Shown here: one piece after another, positions 45,037-56,828 of the stretch
Numbering within the stretch: the first letter of the stretch is position 1
Layout of the letters: each line of letters begins with the position of its first letter
DNA from: Cloeon dipterum
Taxonomy: Eukaryota > Arthropoda > Insecta > Ephemeroptera > Baetidae
Direction of reading: 5' to 3'
NCBI RefSeq assembly: GCF_949628265.1
Contig: NC_088789.1
Span: forward strand, 26,157,883 to 26,221,882
Length of the DNA: 64,000 nt
Notes under the pieces: model-generated
The model's database searches: none
Told to the model about the DNA's origin: nothing
The model's input: only the letters and a program-made list of their open reading frames with translations
Made by a program: the position numbers and the translations under genes

Positions 45037-46528
45037 CTGCGTGTAATCATAAATCAATTAATATCATTGATGTCTTAAAGAGTTTATGGGCATTAAAAAT
45101 TTATTTACGACTCACGAACAGTTTGTTTTGCTGAGGAAGATGTCCAAATTAATCTCAACCGTAAAATAAAATTAAAAACTGGTGATAAACATATGACAGA
45201 GCAATGAAATGAAAACAATTATCTCGTGGAAGTTTTAGTACTGAACGCAGCAGCTGTTTTGGCCCCTCAAGCCTCATCAGCAGTGCTTCACATAAAAAAA
45301 AACAAGTTTAGCACTGCAGGAAATTACTGAGGAATTTGCCTCGCCATCAGCTCTAAAAAAACGAATAACATCAAAATGAAAAAAAGACCAAAAATTAATT
45401 TTGCGGATGCCGTCACTCGCCCTGTCATTTATCTCTGTTCGAGATGTACAAAAAAATGAATTACATGTGACTGAGCAACGTGTTGATAATTATGTAGCCA
45501 ATAAAATTTTCTAATATGGTAGTTAGATAGCAGCGCAGTCACGTGTTCGTATATTTTTGGGTGTTACATCTGCGGGAGCTGCTTTCTCGCAGCGTGGCCA
45601 AGCAAATTCAACGATTCCAAGACAATATATGGTGTTGATGAATTTTAATTACTTGTACTACTAAAATTTGATATTTAAATTTTCAAAGATTTTTAGGTCA
45701 CCTGCAAATAATTAAACTTGATGCTAGTTGACTGATTACTAAACATATATACTCACTCAAAAATTGCAATGTACCGCAGCTGGGTTTGGAATCCTTTTCT
45801 TATAAGCACATGTGGCCGTGAGGGCTACTTTCGCATCTTCCTCTTCGTGTTGCGCGAATTCATCTGACGAACAACGTTCAGATGTGCCGCATTTTATTAT
45901 TTCAATTATGCTACAGAGAGATGCTCCCTCCACATCCACAGCAGAAGACGAAAGATAACAACACGCACACTTTTCCTTATTGGGTTGATGCACCAGAGTG
46001 AGATAATTTATTGTTTGTAACGTCTGTAGCAGCCAGAAGCGATTTTTGTTGAGTGTACCATGATGTGATCACCCATCATTCTGACCTTTGGCGATCAAAG
46101 ATCAACTCGCGTTTAGATTACCATCCAGGATTTAACCCTAATTAATTGTTTTTGTAGGTAAAGTTGGTTGTTCCCGAATTTAAATCCTCATCTAGCAAAA
46201 ATTTCTTCGCTCATTAATTCGTGATAAATATCATCGTAAGAGATACCAGGCTGGGGTTCTTCAACAAGAAAAAATGTTGGGTTAGTGCTGTGTTGGTAGA
46301 TTTATTTTAAGGATGACTTAGAATAATCAAATTCTTAACACTAAAGAAATATGAAAATTATATTATGTCTTTTGGAACATCTTCAAAGTGCTTTAAATTT
46401 TGAAATATTTAATACTAAAATATAACTTATAAAATTTATAAATTGTTTAAGAAGTGCACTCTAATATTGCAATTTTCCCAGCGTACATTTAATTTGGTTG
46501 TCATTTCATGATTTCAAAAATATTACAA
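45037..46528. other. Intergenic region between carrier and scramblase 1
   Basis: Mostly AT-rich. 45880-46260 is a repeat also found at 48890-49265 (CGTTCAGATGTGCCGCAT, TTTCCTTATTGGGTTGATG), which belongs to the duplicated scramblase unit. A Cys-rich open frame on the minus strand (45757-45993) lies across it and is not preserved in the second copy. Confidence 0.5.
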
Positions 46529-48516
46529 CTAAATCATTCCCAAACCGCTAGAATGATTATTATTCGCCTTACTCTCATAGAACATGAAGTCCTGAAAAAA
46601 TCATTGTTTGTTTAATTTAGAACGCAAAATGAGATGCCGCACAGCTTACAATCAAGAAGCAGGCGCCGAGCAACACTGCCTTCGTCTTCACATCCAGGCC
46701 AATGGGGAAAGAAATGCCGAAAATATCAGCGTCAGTGAACGCTTCCCTGACAAATCCGGACCACTGCTTCGAGATCATGCCCATTTCACTTTTTCCGTCG
46801 GCAGACAGGACCTGATTAGGTAAGGGTTACCATCCGATAATAAGAATAAAGCGTGGCGAATAATTTAAATGCGCACCTTGAAATTGACGTCCCCGCCACA
46901 ACTGCACGTGCAACAGGGTCCTTCGATTTTCAGGACCACTTCACCAGCAGCATCTTTAATGCTGAAGTGTGGTTTCCAGATGCTCCAGTTCTGCTCCACA
47001 GTTCCGATCAATGTCCCTGGAGGCGCAGTTACTTCCATGGTCTAAAATTTGAATTTGAAAATAACAGAGAGGGCAATGCGATAAATTTTAATAGGTTGAA
47101 TTGCCATTGGCATTTAAATGATAGTTATAGGTATAAATTTAAAAACCTGCAAGCAGCAAGGGAAACAACAGCTCTGGCAAGCATACGGGCGGTGCAAGTG
47201 AATGACCATGTTTCCGACGTTGTCGTAGATTTTCATGTTAAAGGGCCGGAAGGAGCCGCAGCAGTTCCTCACACAGCAATTGCTACTTTCTTTGGCACTG
47301 TAGATATTCTGGCCCATGCTGTTCTTCACCAAATATTTATTGGCCGTTTCAAAACCAGTCAAAACTGTTCAGAATAGCAATTTGATAAAAAAAAATAATA
47401 CTAATCTAGATAAAATTGTAACCCATACCTTCCAGTAGTTCTACTTTCTGGTGCACCAAGAGCTGATCGATCATGCTCAAGTATTCCAACCCCAGAGGGC
47501 AGTTTGATTGGCCTTGGGGGGCTTGCATCCAGTTCTCTGCTCCATCTGAAACACCATGTAATATCGTTTTTAAAATATATTTAAAGTAAAATTTAATCCA
47601 ATCTTACTTATAATCAAGCTGTATTTCATAGGAATTCAATTTTTTATATCTACCTTTATTGGCAGTCGGCTGCTGGATGATCACTTGGTCCATCGGTGCG
47701 GCGAATCCCACTGAGGGCAAAATTATATTATGCTAAAGTAGAAGTTCGCTGCAGTGCTTCAATGAAAAAAATGGAGCCTTTTTTGTCTAGATGTAGTCGG
47801 TGTGGCTTTCTGAGATACAGTATTTTATTTGATCAGGATGACCCGGTACAGATTAGAAGATTTTACGACTTTTTGTATAATAAACACTACGATAAGATAG
47901 CAAATAATATAAAATGTGGTGAGGTACAAGTTTTTCCTCAAATCACACAATTAAATTTGCTTTTTCCTTGCAATTTATCTGCGTGGCTAATAAAAAATAC
48001 TTATATTTGTGTAAAAGCTCGTCGCTTAAACTCACAAAGTAAACTTTTCTATATCCTGTTTTGACGACTCCTTAAATAATCAGTTGTTATATTTTTGAAG
48101 CCCTGCGGTGCCAAATGCGTGCCTTTTCAAATAAAAAATAATAAATAGAAAAAAATAGATTTGGCTTATAGAATTTTACCATTATTTCACTCTTGGAAGA
48201 AGAGAATTATTTTAATTTATCATCAGAGTCAGAACGAATAAAATCCGTGAAAAACTTATAACAATCGAATAACAATGAAATGAATAAACTTAAAATTTAT
48301 AGTACGAAAACGTTTGTAATACAGCCAAATTATAATCTTAACACACTGAACTGGCTAATGATTTTTCCCTATGTTTCCAAAATATATTTTCTTTCTTTTA
48401 TTGGACGAGGAGGTGATTCTTGGCTGGTATAGTTAATCTGCTGATACGGAATAAACAAATATTAAATCTTATAATTTGTGCTCACCTGCTGGTGGATGCG
48501 CTTTTTCATTAGACAT
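46529..48516 (-). CDS. Phospholipid scramblase 1, seven exons
   Basis: Exons on the minus strand: 48486-48516, 47654-47710, 47429-47545, 47147-47364, 46877-47041, 46650-46811, 46529-46591. All junctions are GT-AG and the frame is open for 270 residues. The N-terminus is short and Pro-containing ([11 protein letters not shown]). Then come [27 protein letters not shown], a Cys cluster [11 protein letters not shown] (palmitoylation-type), [17 protein letters not shown], the Ca-binding-like [10 protein letters not shown], and the C-terminal membrane segment [17 protein letters not shown]. Family members move phospholipids between membrane leaflets or act in signalling. It is the only copy here with the extra exon [19 protein letters not shown] joined in one complete gene. 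Confidence 0.85.
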
Positions 48517-48889
48517 TGGTGCTTTCTCAAAACTTTACGAACGCTCAGTGGTATTAGTTACTGACTCCTTATAGCAACTGAATCACAATATATAGGAAAA
48601 ATATGGATATGTTTGCAGACTTCCGCTGGAATTGACTGGCCGGAAATACATTGTTTTTATTCCACACATGCGTGGATTAAATGGGAAAACCTTTGTTGGT
48701 CAGCATTTTTGTTGCCTCTAAAAAAGCAGATTTTAATAAATAATTTTTGTCAATATTTGACAGGAACCAGAGCTTTAAGGCCAACTGACAGCATCAACAG
48801 CTAAAAAGGAAGGCGAAACTACTAACAACTATCAAAATTTAATCATTCCTTCACTAATGAATTTTAGAGCATAAAAGGTTTTATATGTG

Positions 48890-49265
48890 CAACGTTCAGA
48901 TGTGCCGCATTGATATTTAAATTATGCTACAGAGAGCTGCTCCCTCAACATTCTCAGCAGAGGAAGAAAAATAACAACTCGCACTTTTCCTTATTGGGTT
49001 GATGTATTAGAGCGAGATAATTTCTTCTTTGTAACGTCTAAGCAGGCAGCAGCGGTCTTTGTTGTGTGCATCAAGCATTATCTGACCATTCGCGGTCAAC
49101 TCGGATTTCGAATACAGGCCAGGATTTAATTTCAAATAATTGTTTTCTAGTTTAAGTTGGTTTTCCCCGAATTTATATCATTGCATCCATTTATAATAAA
49201 TGTGTGATGTGTGACACATAAAATCATCTTAGAAGTCACCGCAGGCTGGGGATTTTAAAGAAGAA
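48890..49265. repeat. Second copy of the scramblase 3' flanking segment
   Basis: Homologous to 45880-46260. Next to it lie scramblase first exons but no other scramblase exons, so the middle of this unit has been lost. Confidence 0.6.
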
Positions 49266-49367
49266 TTATAAGTATTTTTCACTTAGATGAAAATAAACAA
49301 GTTAATACAATCACACCTCTGATCGAGTTATTAGGCTGTTTTCGTAGGAATTCATTTTATTATCTAC

Positions 49368-49760
49368 CTTTATTAATTGTTGTCGGCTGCTGGATGGTCA
49401 CTTGGTCCATCGGTGAGGCGTATCCCACTGAAGGCAAAAGTACATGTAAAAGTAGAGGATTGGTGTTGAGCTTCAATAAAAATTTTAATTAATAATTTGC
49501 ATAATCACACTAGCACCCTATTTTCAAAAGTAAATGAAGCTGTGGTACAACTCCTTAAAATCAATTATATTTTTTAAGCCCTGCGGTGTGTTTCTTTATG
49601 TCACATGCTTGTCTGTCATTTCAAAAATATAAAATAAATTGTAAATACGAATCCTTGGCGGGTATATGTTACCCTGCTGATACGAAATAAACAAACTTTT
49701 AAATTAATCTAATGATTTGTGCTCACCCGCTGGTGGATGCGCTGTTTCACAATAAGGCAT
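49368..49760 (-). pseudogene. Scramblase 2 remnant: two 5' exons only
   Basis: Exon 49727-49760 encodes MPYCETAHPPAG (donor GTGAGC) and exon 49368-49427 encodes VGYASPMDQVTIQQPTTINK (acceptor CAG, donor GTAGAT). Both frames are open and in the same phase as the first two exons of scramblase 1. Exons for the Cys cluster, Ca site and membrane segment are missing before the 3' flank begins. It is either a truncated copy or an alternative pair of first exons for scramblase 1, which lies downstream on the same strand. Confidence 0.65.
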
Positions 49761-50156
49761 TGGTGGTTTTTCTATACTTTCAAACGGCATCTCTTTCTGC
49801 TAGTTACTGACTTCCTTAGCAACTGAAGCTTGGCTTATATGTAGGAATTATCGATTTTCTCGCAGACTTCCACTGGAACTGACTGGACAGAAAACGATTG
49901 GTCTGATTGAACACATCGTTCTGTTTTTGAAGTGGATAGCGTTAATGGGAAAATTTGTGTTGTTCGGCATTTTAATTGCCTCAAAAAAAAAAAGGAAAGC
50001 ATAATAGTAGCGATTTAACAACACAATCATAGCTTAAAAATACAGCACAAAAAATGTTTCCAATAATTTAAAGATCTAAGTTGTGGAAGAATAATATATT
50101 ATTTAAACCCTAAAATATTTACACCATCACAGAAATTACGGAGATTGCGGACTTGC

Positions 50157-50196
50157 CTGCAGGTGGATGAGGTCTTTAGCTTGATGGGTATTTCAT
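50157..50196 (-). pseudogene. Relic of a scramblase first exon
   Basis: ATGAAATACCCATCAAGCTA then AAGACCTCATCCACCTGCAG aligns with the scramblase 3 first exon (MSYPP...HPPAG) but has an in-frame TAA after six codons and a GC donor (GCAAGT). No other exons are attached. Confidence 0.55.
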
Positions 50197-50511
50197 TATT
50201 TTCAAAAGGTAATTATTATCGTGCCACAGCAACTGATGCCCGAGAACCGAATGGTGTGCAGTGATTTCCTTGCCGAGACAGGACTGATCATGAGAATGAT
50301 TCGTCGCGTTGCCTGCAACTTCAGGATTGTGATTTCTAGAGACGTAGATAAGGGTGAAAAGTGTATCAATCTGCTTTATCCTAATTTGAATGCAACAAAT
50401 TTAATAATGCATTATTAGTATTGTTTTACTAATTGCGCCACATCATGAGGATTTTTGTCTCATTTTTATTTATTTTACGATTTTTTTAACCTCTGCCCAG
50501 CTCATCCCGTG

Positions 50512-50830
50512 GGCTATGAGCTCACCGGATCCATAAATAACACCGCTGAGCGAATTACATGAGGCCCGAGTGGCCGCAGAGGAGCTTGGGCCCATCCTTT
50601 GGTCTCCTCACACCGAGGTTTTTTTTATTAAAACGCCAGACATTTGTCCCGAAATAAGCCGCCGGAAAGGTGCGAAAACCAGCAAGGGGTGAACTGGCGC
50701 TGGTGCTTCTCCCAGCCCGATATGATCTATCTGAGCGTTTCGAGTCATGTTGACCAACCACCTTTTGCCATCTCTGACATAGGACAGCCAGTATTAGGTC
50801 CCCGAAATGCTCAAATACCTCCCATTGCTT
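50512..50830 (-). mobile_element. SINE copy downstream of scramblase 3
   Basis: Reverse complement matches the SINE in the G4 intron: CGGGCTGGGAG, CCTTGCTGGTTTTCGCACC, GGGACAAATGTCTGGCGTTT, CTCTGCGGCC and GCGGTGTTATT. It is shared with 56510-56828 as part of the scramblase 3/4 block duplication. Confidence 0.65.
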
Positions 50831-51534
50831 CTTGATATTGCAGTAGTGGTGAGGGCGAATATTTCCATGAAAAGTATTGATTATGTTTTGAACTATATAT
50901 TTTATTGAATAACATTTCGTATCGACTCATTGGACAAAATATGAACAGATTTGACGGTATTCCATAATCTGCGCGACAGCGACATTGTATATGTATAGCT
51001 CCCATGTTATAAAATTCGCAACATGCAATATAATCATAATTTTACACTAATATATTGTAAATTGTAATATCACGATGAATTGTGATCTTTTTAAGACACA
51101 TATTTTTGTCAGTATTTGACAGGAATAGAGAGCTTGAACCAGAGCTTTAAGGCCATCTGACAGAGTGTTCATCTCTTGTCAGCATAAACTGCTGCAAACG
51201 ATAGCGTAAACATCTAACAAATAAGATTTAATCATGCTCATGAACGAATTTTAGAGCATAAAAGGTGTTAACAAAAATAGACAAGAGAAAAATCGATTTT
51301 TATGTGTTGTTCAGTGAATAATATCAAACTTTTCATAGGAATTAGAAATATTCAAAACGTTAGACTTAGTTAGTATTTTTAGTGCAATTGTAATCTGTAA
51401 ATCAGTGATTAATATTTTGCTTCCTAAAGAAATTTCAAAAAAATTGCCACTAGGAAGCAGTTTAAAAATTTTATAATTATCTGTGTACTTCACTCGGGTA
51501 AAAATTGACACTTAAAGCATTCCCACTCCGTCGC

Positions 51535-51990
51535 CCTAATTTGCAGTGGCGGATACAATTATTGTCCACCCCCCAGTTATATTTATTTAGCCACCACTTT
51601 GTTGCGCTCAATATGCGAGCAAAGAAGTGGATCATTCTATATTGTATAATAGAGCCGCCGAGTCTGCGAGACACGAGTTTCCCTAATAAATAACCTGAGT
51701 GCAATGAATGAGTTGTGTAATTAATGCCAAGATTGCCCCAAGTAAGTCATCTTAACATTAATTACCTAACGTAATTCTCCCTTGTACTCGCCCTTCTGAC
51801 AAGACTACGCTGACAGCCCATTTGGTAAGAAGGGTTAGCCAGTGTCCGGCTTCAGGGCGACGCACAGCGGCCAGTTGAAGCTAGAATTTGCAAATAGCGG
51901 GGGCAACCGCGGGCTTTCCGGCGCCGACGGCCGTTGTGACACGGTTTGTTCCCAAATTAGTTAGTTCCATGTATCCCGAAACAGTCATGT
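51535..51990. mobile_element. Insertion in the last exon region of scramblase 3
   Basis: Scramblase 4 has an unbroken last exon (58224-58283). In scramblase 3 the matching tail (TTAAAGCATTCCCACTCCG, 51513-51534) is separated from the exon by about 460 bp of unrelated sequence. No clear terminal repeats or coding frame were found, so the class is unknown. Confidence 0.6.
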
Positions 51991-54116
51991 AACACTTTTT
52001 TCCCCTTCTTCTCGAAGTACATCGCATCCTGAAAGAAATGATATCGGACTTTAGATTACGGAGTGCAAAATTTAATTGGTTAATTATTACAATCAAGAAG
52101 CAGGCGCCGAGCATCACTGCCTTCATCTTCACATCCAGATCCATGGGGAAAGAAATGCCGAAAATATCAGCGTCAGTGAAAGCTTCCCTGACGATTCCTG
52201 ACCACTGCTTCGAGATCTTGCCCACTTCCCTTATTCCGTCGGCAGACAGGACCTAATGTGAAGTAGAAGGTTAGAAATAAAAATTTGAAGAGAGGAAACT
52301 TCATTTGGTGGAATTTTTTTAAAGATCTTACTTAATAGCCACCTCGTTTAGTAAAAAATTTACGTTATTCACAGCAACTTAACATTGGAAAACATTTAGA
52401 AACGATACCATCAACTATATTTAGAATAATGACAATATTCTATAAGAGATAATAAAACGACCCTCTTTTTTGTGCTTCCAACGTAGTGGCGTAATTTAAA
52501 CATACCTTAAACTCGACATCGCCGCAAAAGCTGTAAGTGCAGAAGGGGCCCTTGATCTTAAGTACAACATTGCCAGCTGCATCCTTAATGCTGAAATGAG
52601 GAGTCCAGATGCTCCAGTCCTGTTCCACAGTTCCGACCAAGGTTCCAGGAGGTGCGGTCACTTCCATGGTCTAAATAGAAAGGCATTTTAAAATATTAAA
52701 AAAGGATATGACTGCATTATCAACTGAATAATAAAACAAATTTCGATGGTCATATAGCTGATAATCAGCTTTTTCAGTTTGCATGAATCTTAATTTTCCC
52801 TTTTGATTTGAAAATTGGCTAGCATTTCCAATGCTGCTATGAGATTAAGTTCAACTTAAAATCATCCTAGCGGTAATAAGAACACCATTATTTGGAAATT
52901 TTCGTTCCATCCTGTAATTAAAAATTGTATTTCTCAGTCATAGTTTTAAGAAATTAAATTATACCTCCCTCATGCTTAACCATTTATTAAAATTTTTAAA
53001 TGAAAATTCTTTTGAGGTGGTAATTTAGACTTCTTTCACAATCATGAAAGTAATAAATTAATAAATTGCATTTTTAATAAGGAAAATGGTTTTAAATAAA
53101 ATCCGAACCTGTAACCAGCATGGGCACCAACAGCTCTGGCAAGCGAACGGACGGTGGAGATGAATGACCATATTTCCAAAGTTATCATGGATTTTCATGT
53201 CGAAGGGCCTGTTGGGGCCGCAGCAGTTCCTCACGAGGCATCCGCTGCTCTCTTTGGCGCTGTAGATCTTCTGACCCATGCTGTTCTTGACCGAGTACTG
53301 GTTAGCCGTTTCAAAGGCAGTCATAGCTGCACGAAATGTACTATTTTTAGCATACAAAAACACTCCATTATTGAATACAGAAAAACTTTATATATCATAG
53401 ACAACCATCTAAATTCCTAGTGGAGTTAAAATTACAATGGTGGTAAAGATCACTTGATATATGCTTTAAAAATTTAAGGGTTCTTTTGCCAGGACCTTTC
53501 AGATCGATTAAAATATTTGCAGTTCATTTTAGTGTGTGTTTTTTATGACTTTTTATTTTTTTTAAAAAAAATCGTACCTTCAAGTAGCTCTACTTTCTGG
53601 TGAACGAGGAGCTGGTCAATCATGGTCAGATATTCCAATCCAGGAGGGCAGTATGCTGGGCCTTGGGGGGCTTGCATCCAGTTTTCACCATCTGAAACAT
53701 GATCCAGTTTTCTTTTTTTATGCCATTTGCCGATATCGTGAGTAGAAAACTTACACAAATACAAAGATCAGTCGTCAATTTAAGCTAAGTTTTTATGATG
53801 CAAGCAACCGGGCTTTTCAATAATTTTAAAATGATATTCAAGACATTTTCCCTGATGAAACTATTTTTTCATGCATCCTTTCTAGACAATGTAATTTAAA
53901 AAAAAATAGTTTTCCGGTTATGACAGATATTACTGGTACATACTCTATTACGGTTCATTTCAAAGGATTTCAATATTTAAGTGTGAATCGGTCTCATATA
54001 TATATAATAAAAATGAGATATAGAGATAAAAGTCACGCTGCAGTCATATTAAGGAAATTTTAACACTTACCCGCTGGTGGATGCGGCGACTGGTTGGGTA
54101 ACGGAGGGTATGACAT
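51957..54116 (-). CDS. Phospholipid scramblase 3 with replaced C-terminal tail, six exons
   Basis: Exons: 54071-54116, 53578-53691, 53109-53326, 52506-52670, 52091-52252, 51957-52028; 258 residues, all GT-AG. N-terminus [16 protein letters not shown] is Pro-rich. Then [18 protein letters not shown], the Cys cluster [46 protein letters not shown] and the membrane segment [18 protein letters not shown]. After KKGKK the frame runs into the inserted sequence and ends [12 protein letters not shown] rather than the family-like ending seen in scramblase 4 (ESDGVGML). It is likely functional, since the extra-membrane tail is short in this family. Confidence 0.83.
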
Positions 54117-54496
54117 GATAAGTACTTGTCTAGTTCACTTGCGTGTGACGTGGGCTGCAGTTATTGGTGTATGTCCCTCGTTATTCGACCCTTTAAGGAG
54201 AATAAAAATTTTAAGGTTGAGTACAGTCAACGTCACAGCCTTATAGTCAGGGCTGTGATTTTTTTTTAAGATACGGCTATATTTAGAAGGTTTTTCAGAT
54301 AAATTTGGACTGTTTTAGCCGATTTTTTTCAATTAAGACGGTTCAAGACGATTTTGTTTATTCGTTATTTCCACTGCAAATACTATATTACCATATTAAA
54401 AATTCAATGGAAAATAACCATTTCTAATTTTTACTAGCCTTTTTCCACGGTGAGCCTGAGCGACGGCGAGAAAGGTGAGAAAATGGGATCGTAGCT

Positions 54497-54762
54497 CCAA
54501 ATCTCGAATTCTAACATTCAGAATTTCAAAAACTACCCACCGTTGGACTCGTCTCAACCTGCCCTGACGAGCCGAAAGGGTGCTTACCCTATACCCCTAA
54601 GATGCTACATTTTTTTACTTTTTTCGCGGGGGTTGAAGTAAAGCAACTTAAGGGTGGAGGGTATAGGCACCCCTAAACCTTTCAGCTGGTCAGGGCAGGT
54701 TGAGACGAGTCCAACGGTGGGTGATTTTTGCAATTCTGAATGTTAGAACTCGAGATTTGGAG
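54497..54762. repeat. Foldback MITE-like element
   Basis: Arms of about 105 bp: left CTCCAAATCTCGAATTCTAA and right GTTAGAACTCGAGATTTGGAG, with AGGTTGAGACGAGTCCAACG paired inside. A single arm of the same family is at 8986-9060. Confidence 0.7.
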
Positions 54763-56148
54763 TTTCAAAAGTACGATTTTTGAAAAATTCCTATTTTCTC
54801 GCTTTTTTTCTGCGCGCGGCCGCTATTATTTAGAAAGGTTTGAGGCAAAAAATTTAAGCACGCCTCTGGAAAGCTCATTTAGTTTGCAAGAAAATCATAT
54901 GCATAACATGTGGGGGTTGCAGATCCCCATATTTATTCGCAAAAAACACTAAATTACGTGATGAAAAAATGTAACTGATGATGACGAAAATTACGTATAT
55001 GTCGCTTTCACAGAGCATACATACGCGTACAAAGAAAAAACAAATAGCGCGTGAGGGCGGTTTGTACTATTATTTAAAACAAGCGACCACGCCTGTTTTT
55101 TCTAACATTATTCTAACACAAAATACGACGTCACTCACCGGACCCAGCGTTCCACACTTCTATTTTTCCCCTTTGACACGCACATTTCGCAGCCAACTTG
55201 TTGGAGTAAATTTCACCAAAACAAAGCTTTGCTGGTGCGGCCTGCGGCGTGCGAACCGCGCTTGTTGGGCTTCTCAGCTCTTGTTAAAAATGTCATAATC
55301 CAATTATTGTTGCACCATCAGAGTTACAAATTAGCCGGAATTTTAAGCCTCTTAGAATTCGTGTGCTTTTAAAACAGCCCATTCCTCTTAAACATTTTTA
55401 GCTGTGGTTAAATTGAAGGCCCTGCGACTCAATTAGAACAATGTTTTTTATCATAATAGCCAAGATATGAATTTCTAAACGCTTAAAGAGACTTAAACCA
55501 GGTATTTTTTTTATTTTACTTTTCTAAGAATGGACCGGAATTGTATCGATTATTAAAATGACATACCGCCAGATATAAAATCAACGGGATGGCTGAGTGC
55601 ACTGTAAAGAATTTTTTATATATTAATTTCTGGATGAATTGCTGAAAATTTTTAAGTAAACTTCCAGGTTTTTTCTTTTTAGATTTTTATTAGTAATTAA
55701 AAGTTTAAAATTTACTTTTTTTAACATTATATTTTAATATTAAATAGCTTTTGAAGTTAGAATTTTGTTATTTTTTATTTATTTAGTATAATTAATTAAG
55801 AACAATTTAAATTTTTATATTTAATTTTTAAATAGACATAATATTGTATAACATATTTTGAACAGCAAGTACAGTGAAAGTAAAAATACATTTTTAAATT
55901 TTGTTTTAACAAATCAATATAAATAAGGGACTCATTTATATGCGGATGTTGAACACAATGTTAGTTTAAAGCTGGACTGTGATTGTTATATCGTGATTTA
56001 AATAATTATGTAAAAAGTCAAAATTTGATTCATATATGCAAAAAATTCCTGCCTCTTAAATCTGTAAAGTGCTGTTAAAATGAAAAAAATTAAAACATGT
56101 TTCGTGGAATAAAAAACAAAGATATTTCCCTCTAATTTAAGATTAGAT
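54763..56148. other. Gene-poor AT-rich stretch
   Basis: No supported gene. 55600-56140 is extremely AT-rich. A short open frame at 54978-55298 has no recognisable motif. Confidence 0.45.
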
Positions 56149-56290
56149 TTGGAGATGTCTGTCAAATTTCAGAGGCACTTCGCGTTGACTGGCTGTCCTG
56201 ACGGTGCGGTTGGAACCGAAGCCGCGAGAGGTCTCGAGTCTTCGGAGCCGGCGGCTGCGGAGGCCCTAATACATTATTATTGTTTTTGGT

Positions 56291-56509
56291 GTCGTGCGCT
56301 TGGTCGGCTCAAGCGGGGTTGGCAAGAGCGCCTTGACCGTGCAGTTTGTCTCGGGCTGCTTCATAGAGAAGTACGACCCGACCATCGAGGACTTCTACCG
56401 CAAGGAGATCGAGGTGGACAGCTCGCCGTGCGTGCTCGAGATCCTGGACACGGCGGGCACCGAGCAGTTCGCCAGCATGCGCGACCTCTACATCAAGAAC
56501 GGCCAAGGG
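56291..56509 (+). pseudogene. Rap2 small-GTPase fragment
   Basis: Encodes about 72 residues almost identical to the N-terminal part of Rap2: P-loop [14 protein letters not shown], switch [14 protein letters not shown] (Phe after Asp, as in Rap2 and not Rap1), [20 protein letters not shown] (switch II) and [10 protein letters not shown]. It stops exactly at GQG, where a SINE begins. The first residues (MREFKVVVLG type) are not preserved; the frame upstream reads VVRLVG. The G4 and G5 nucleotide-binding motifs are missing. The fragment is GC-rich in AT-rich DNA. It is either a copied first exon or a truncated gene. It has not picked up stops, so it is recent. Confidence 0.75.
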
Positions 56510-56828
56510 ATCCAAATAAATATAATATCGCTGAGCGCGGATTACACGAGGCCCGAGTGGCCACCTGCAGAGGAGCTTATTGGGCCCAATGTGGCCATCT
56601 TTTTGTCTCCTCGCGTAGAGGTCTTTTATTGAAACGCCAGACATTATTTGTTCCTAAAGCTGCTGGAAAGGTGCGAAACCAGCAAGTGGCGAATTGGCGC
56701 TGGTGCGTCTCTCCCAGCCCGCGATGAGCTATCTCTCAGCATTTCGAGTCACTTAACTAACTACCTTTTCCAATCTCTGAAATAGGGCAGCCAGTATTCA
56801 GGTCCCCGGAATGCTCAAATTTGCTTTG
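56510..56828 (-). mobile_element. SINE copy next to the Rap2 fragment
   Basis: Homologous to 50512-50830 and to the SINE in the G4 intron. The frame running out of the Rap2 fragment into it ([15 protein letters not shown]) is antisense SINE, not protein-coding. Confidence 0.65.

Noticed and set aside
45757-45993. Cys-rich 78-residue minus-strand frame
   Set aside because: Its second genomic copy (48890-49265) does not keep the frame, so it is probably chance.
46853-47377. 174-residue plus-strand open frame
   Set aside because: It lies antisense across scramblase 1 exons 4 and 5 and their intron; the minus strand has splice sites and a known family.
56149-56727. 192-residue plus-strand open frame across the Rap2 fragment
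   Set aside because: It uses the wrong frame over the Rap2 segment and runs into SINE sequence.
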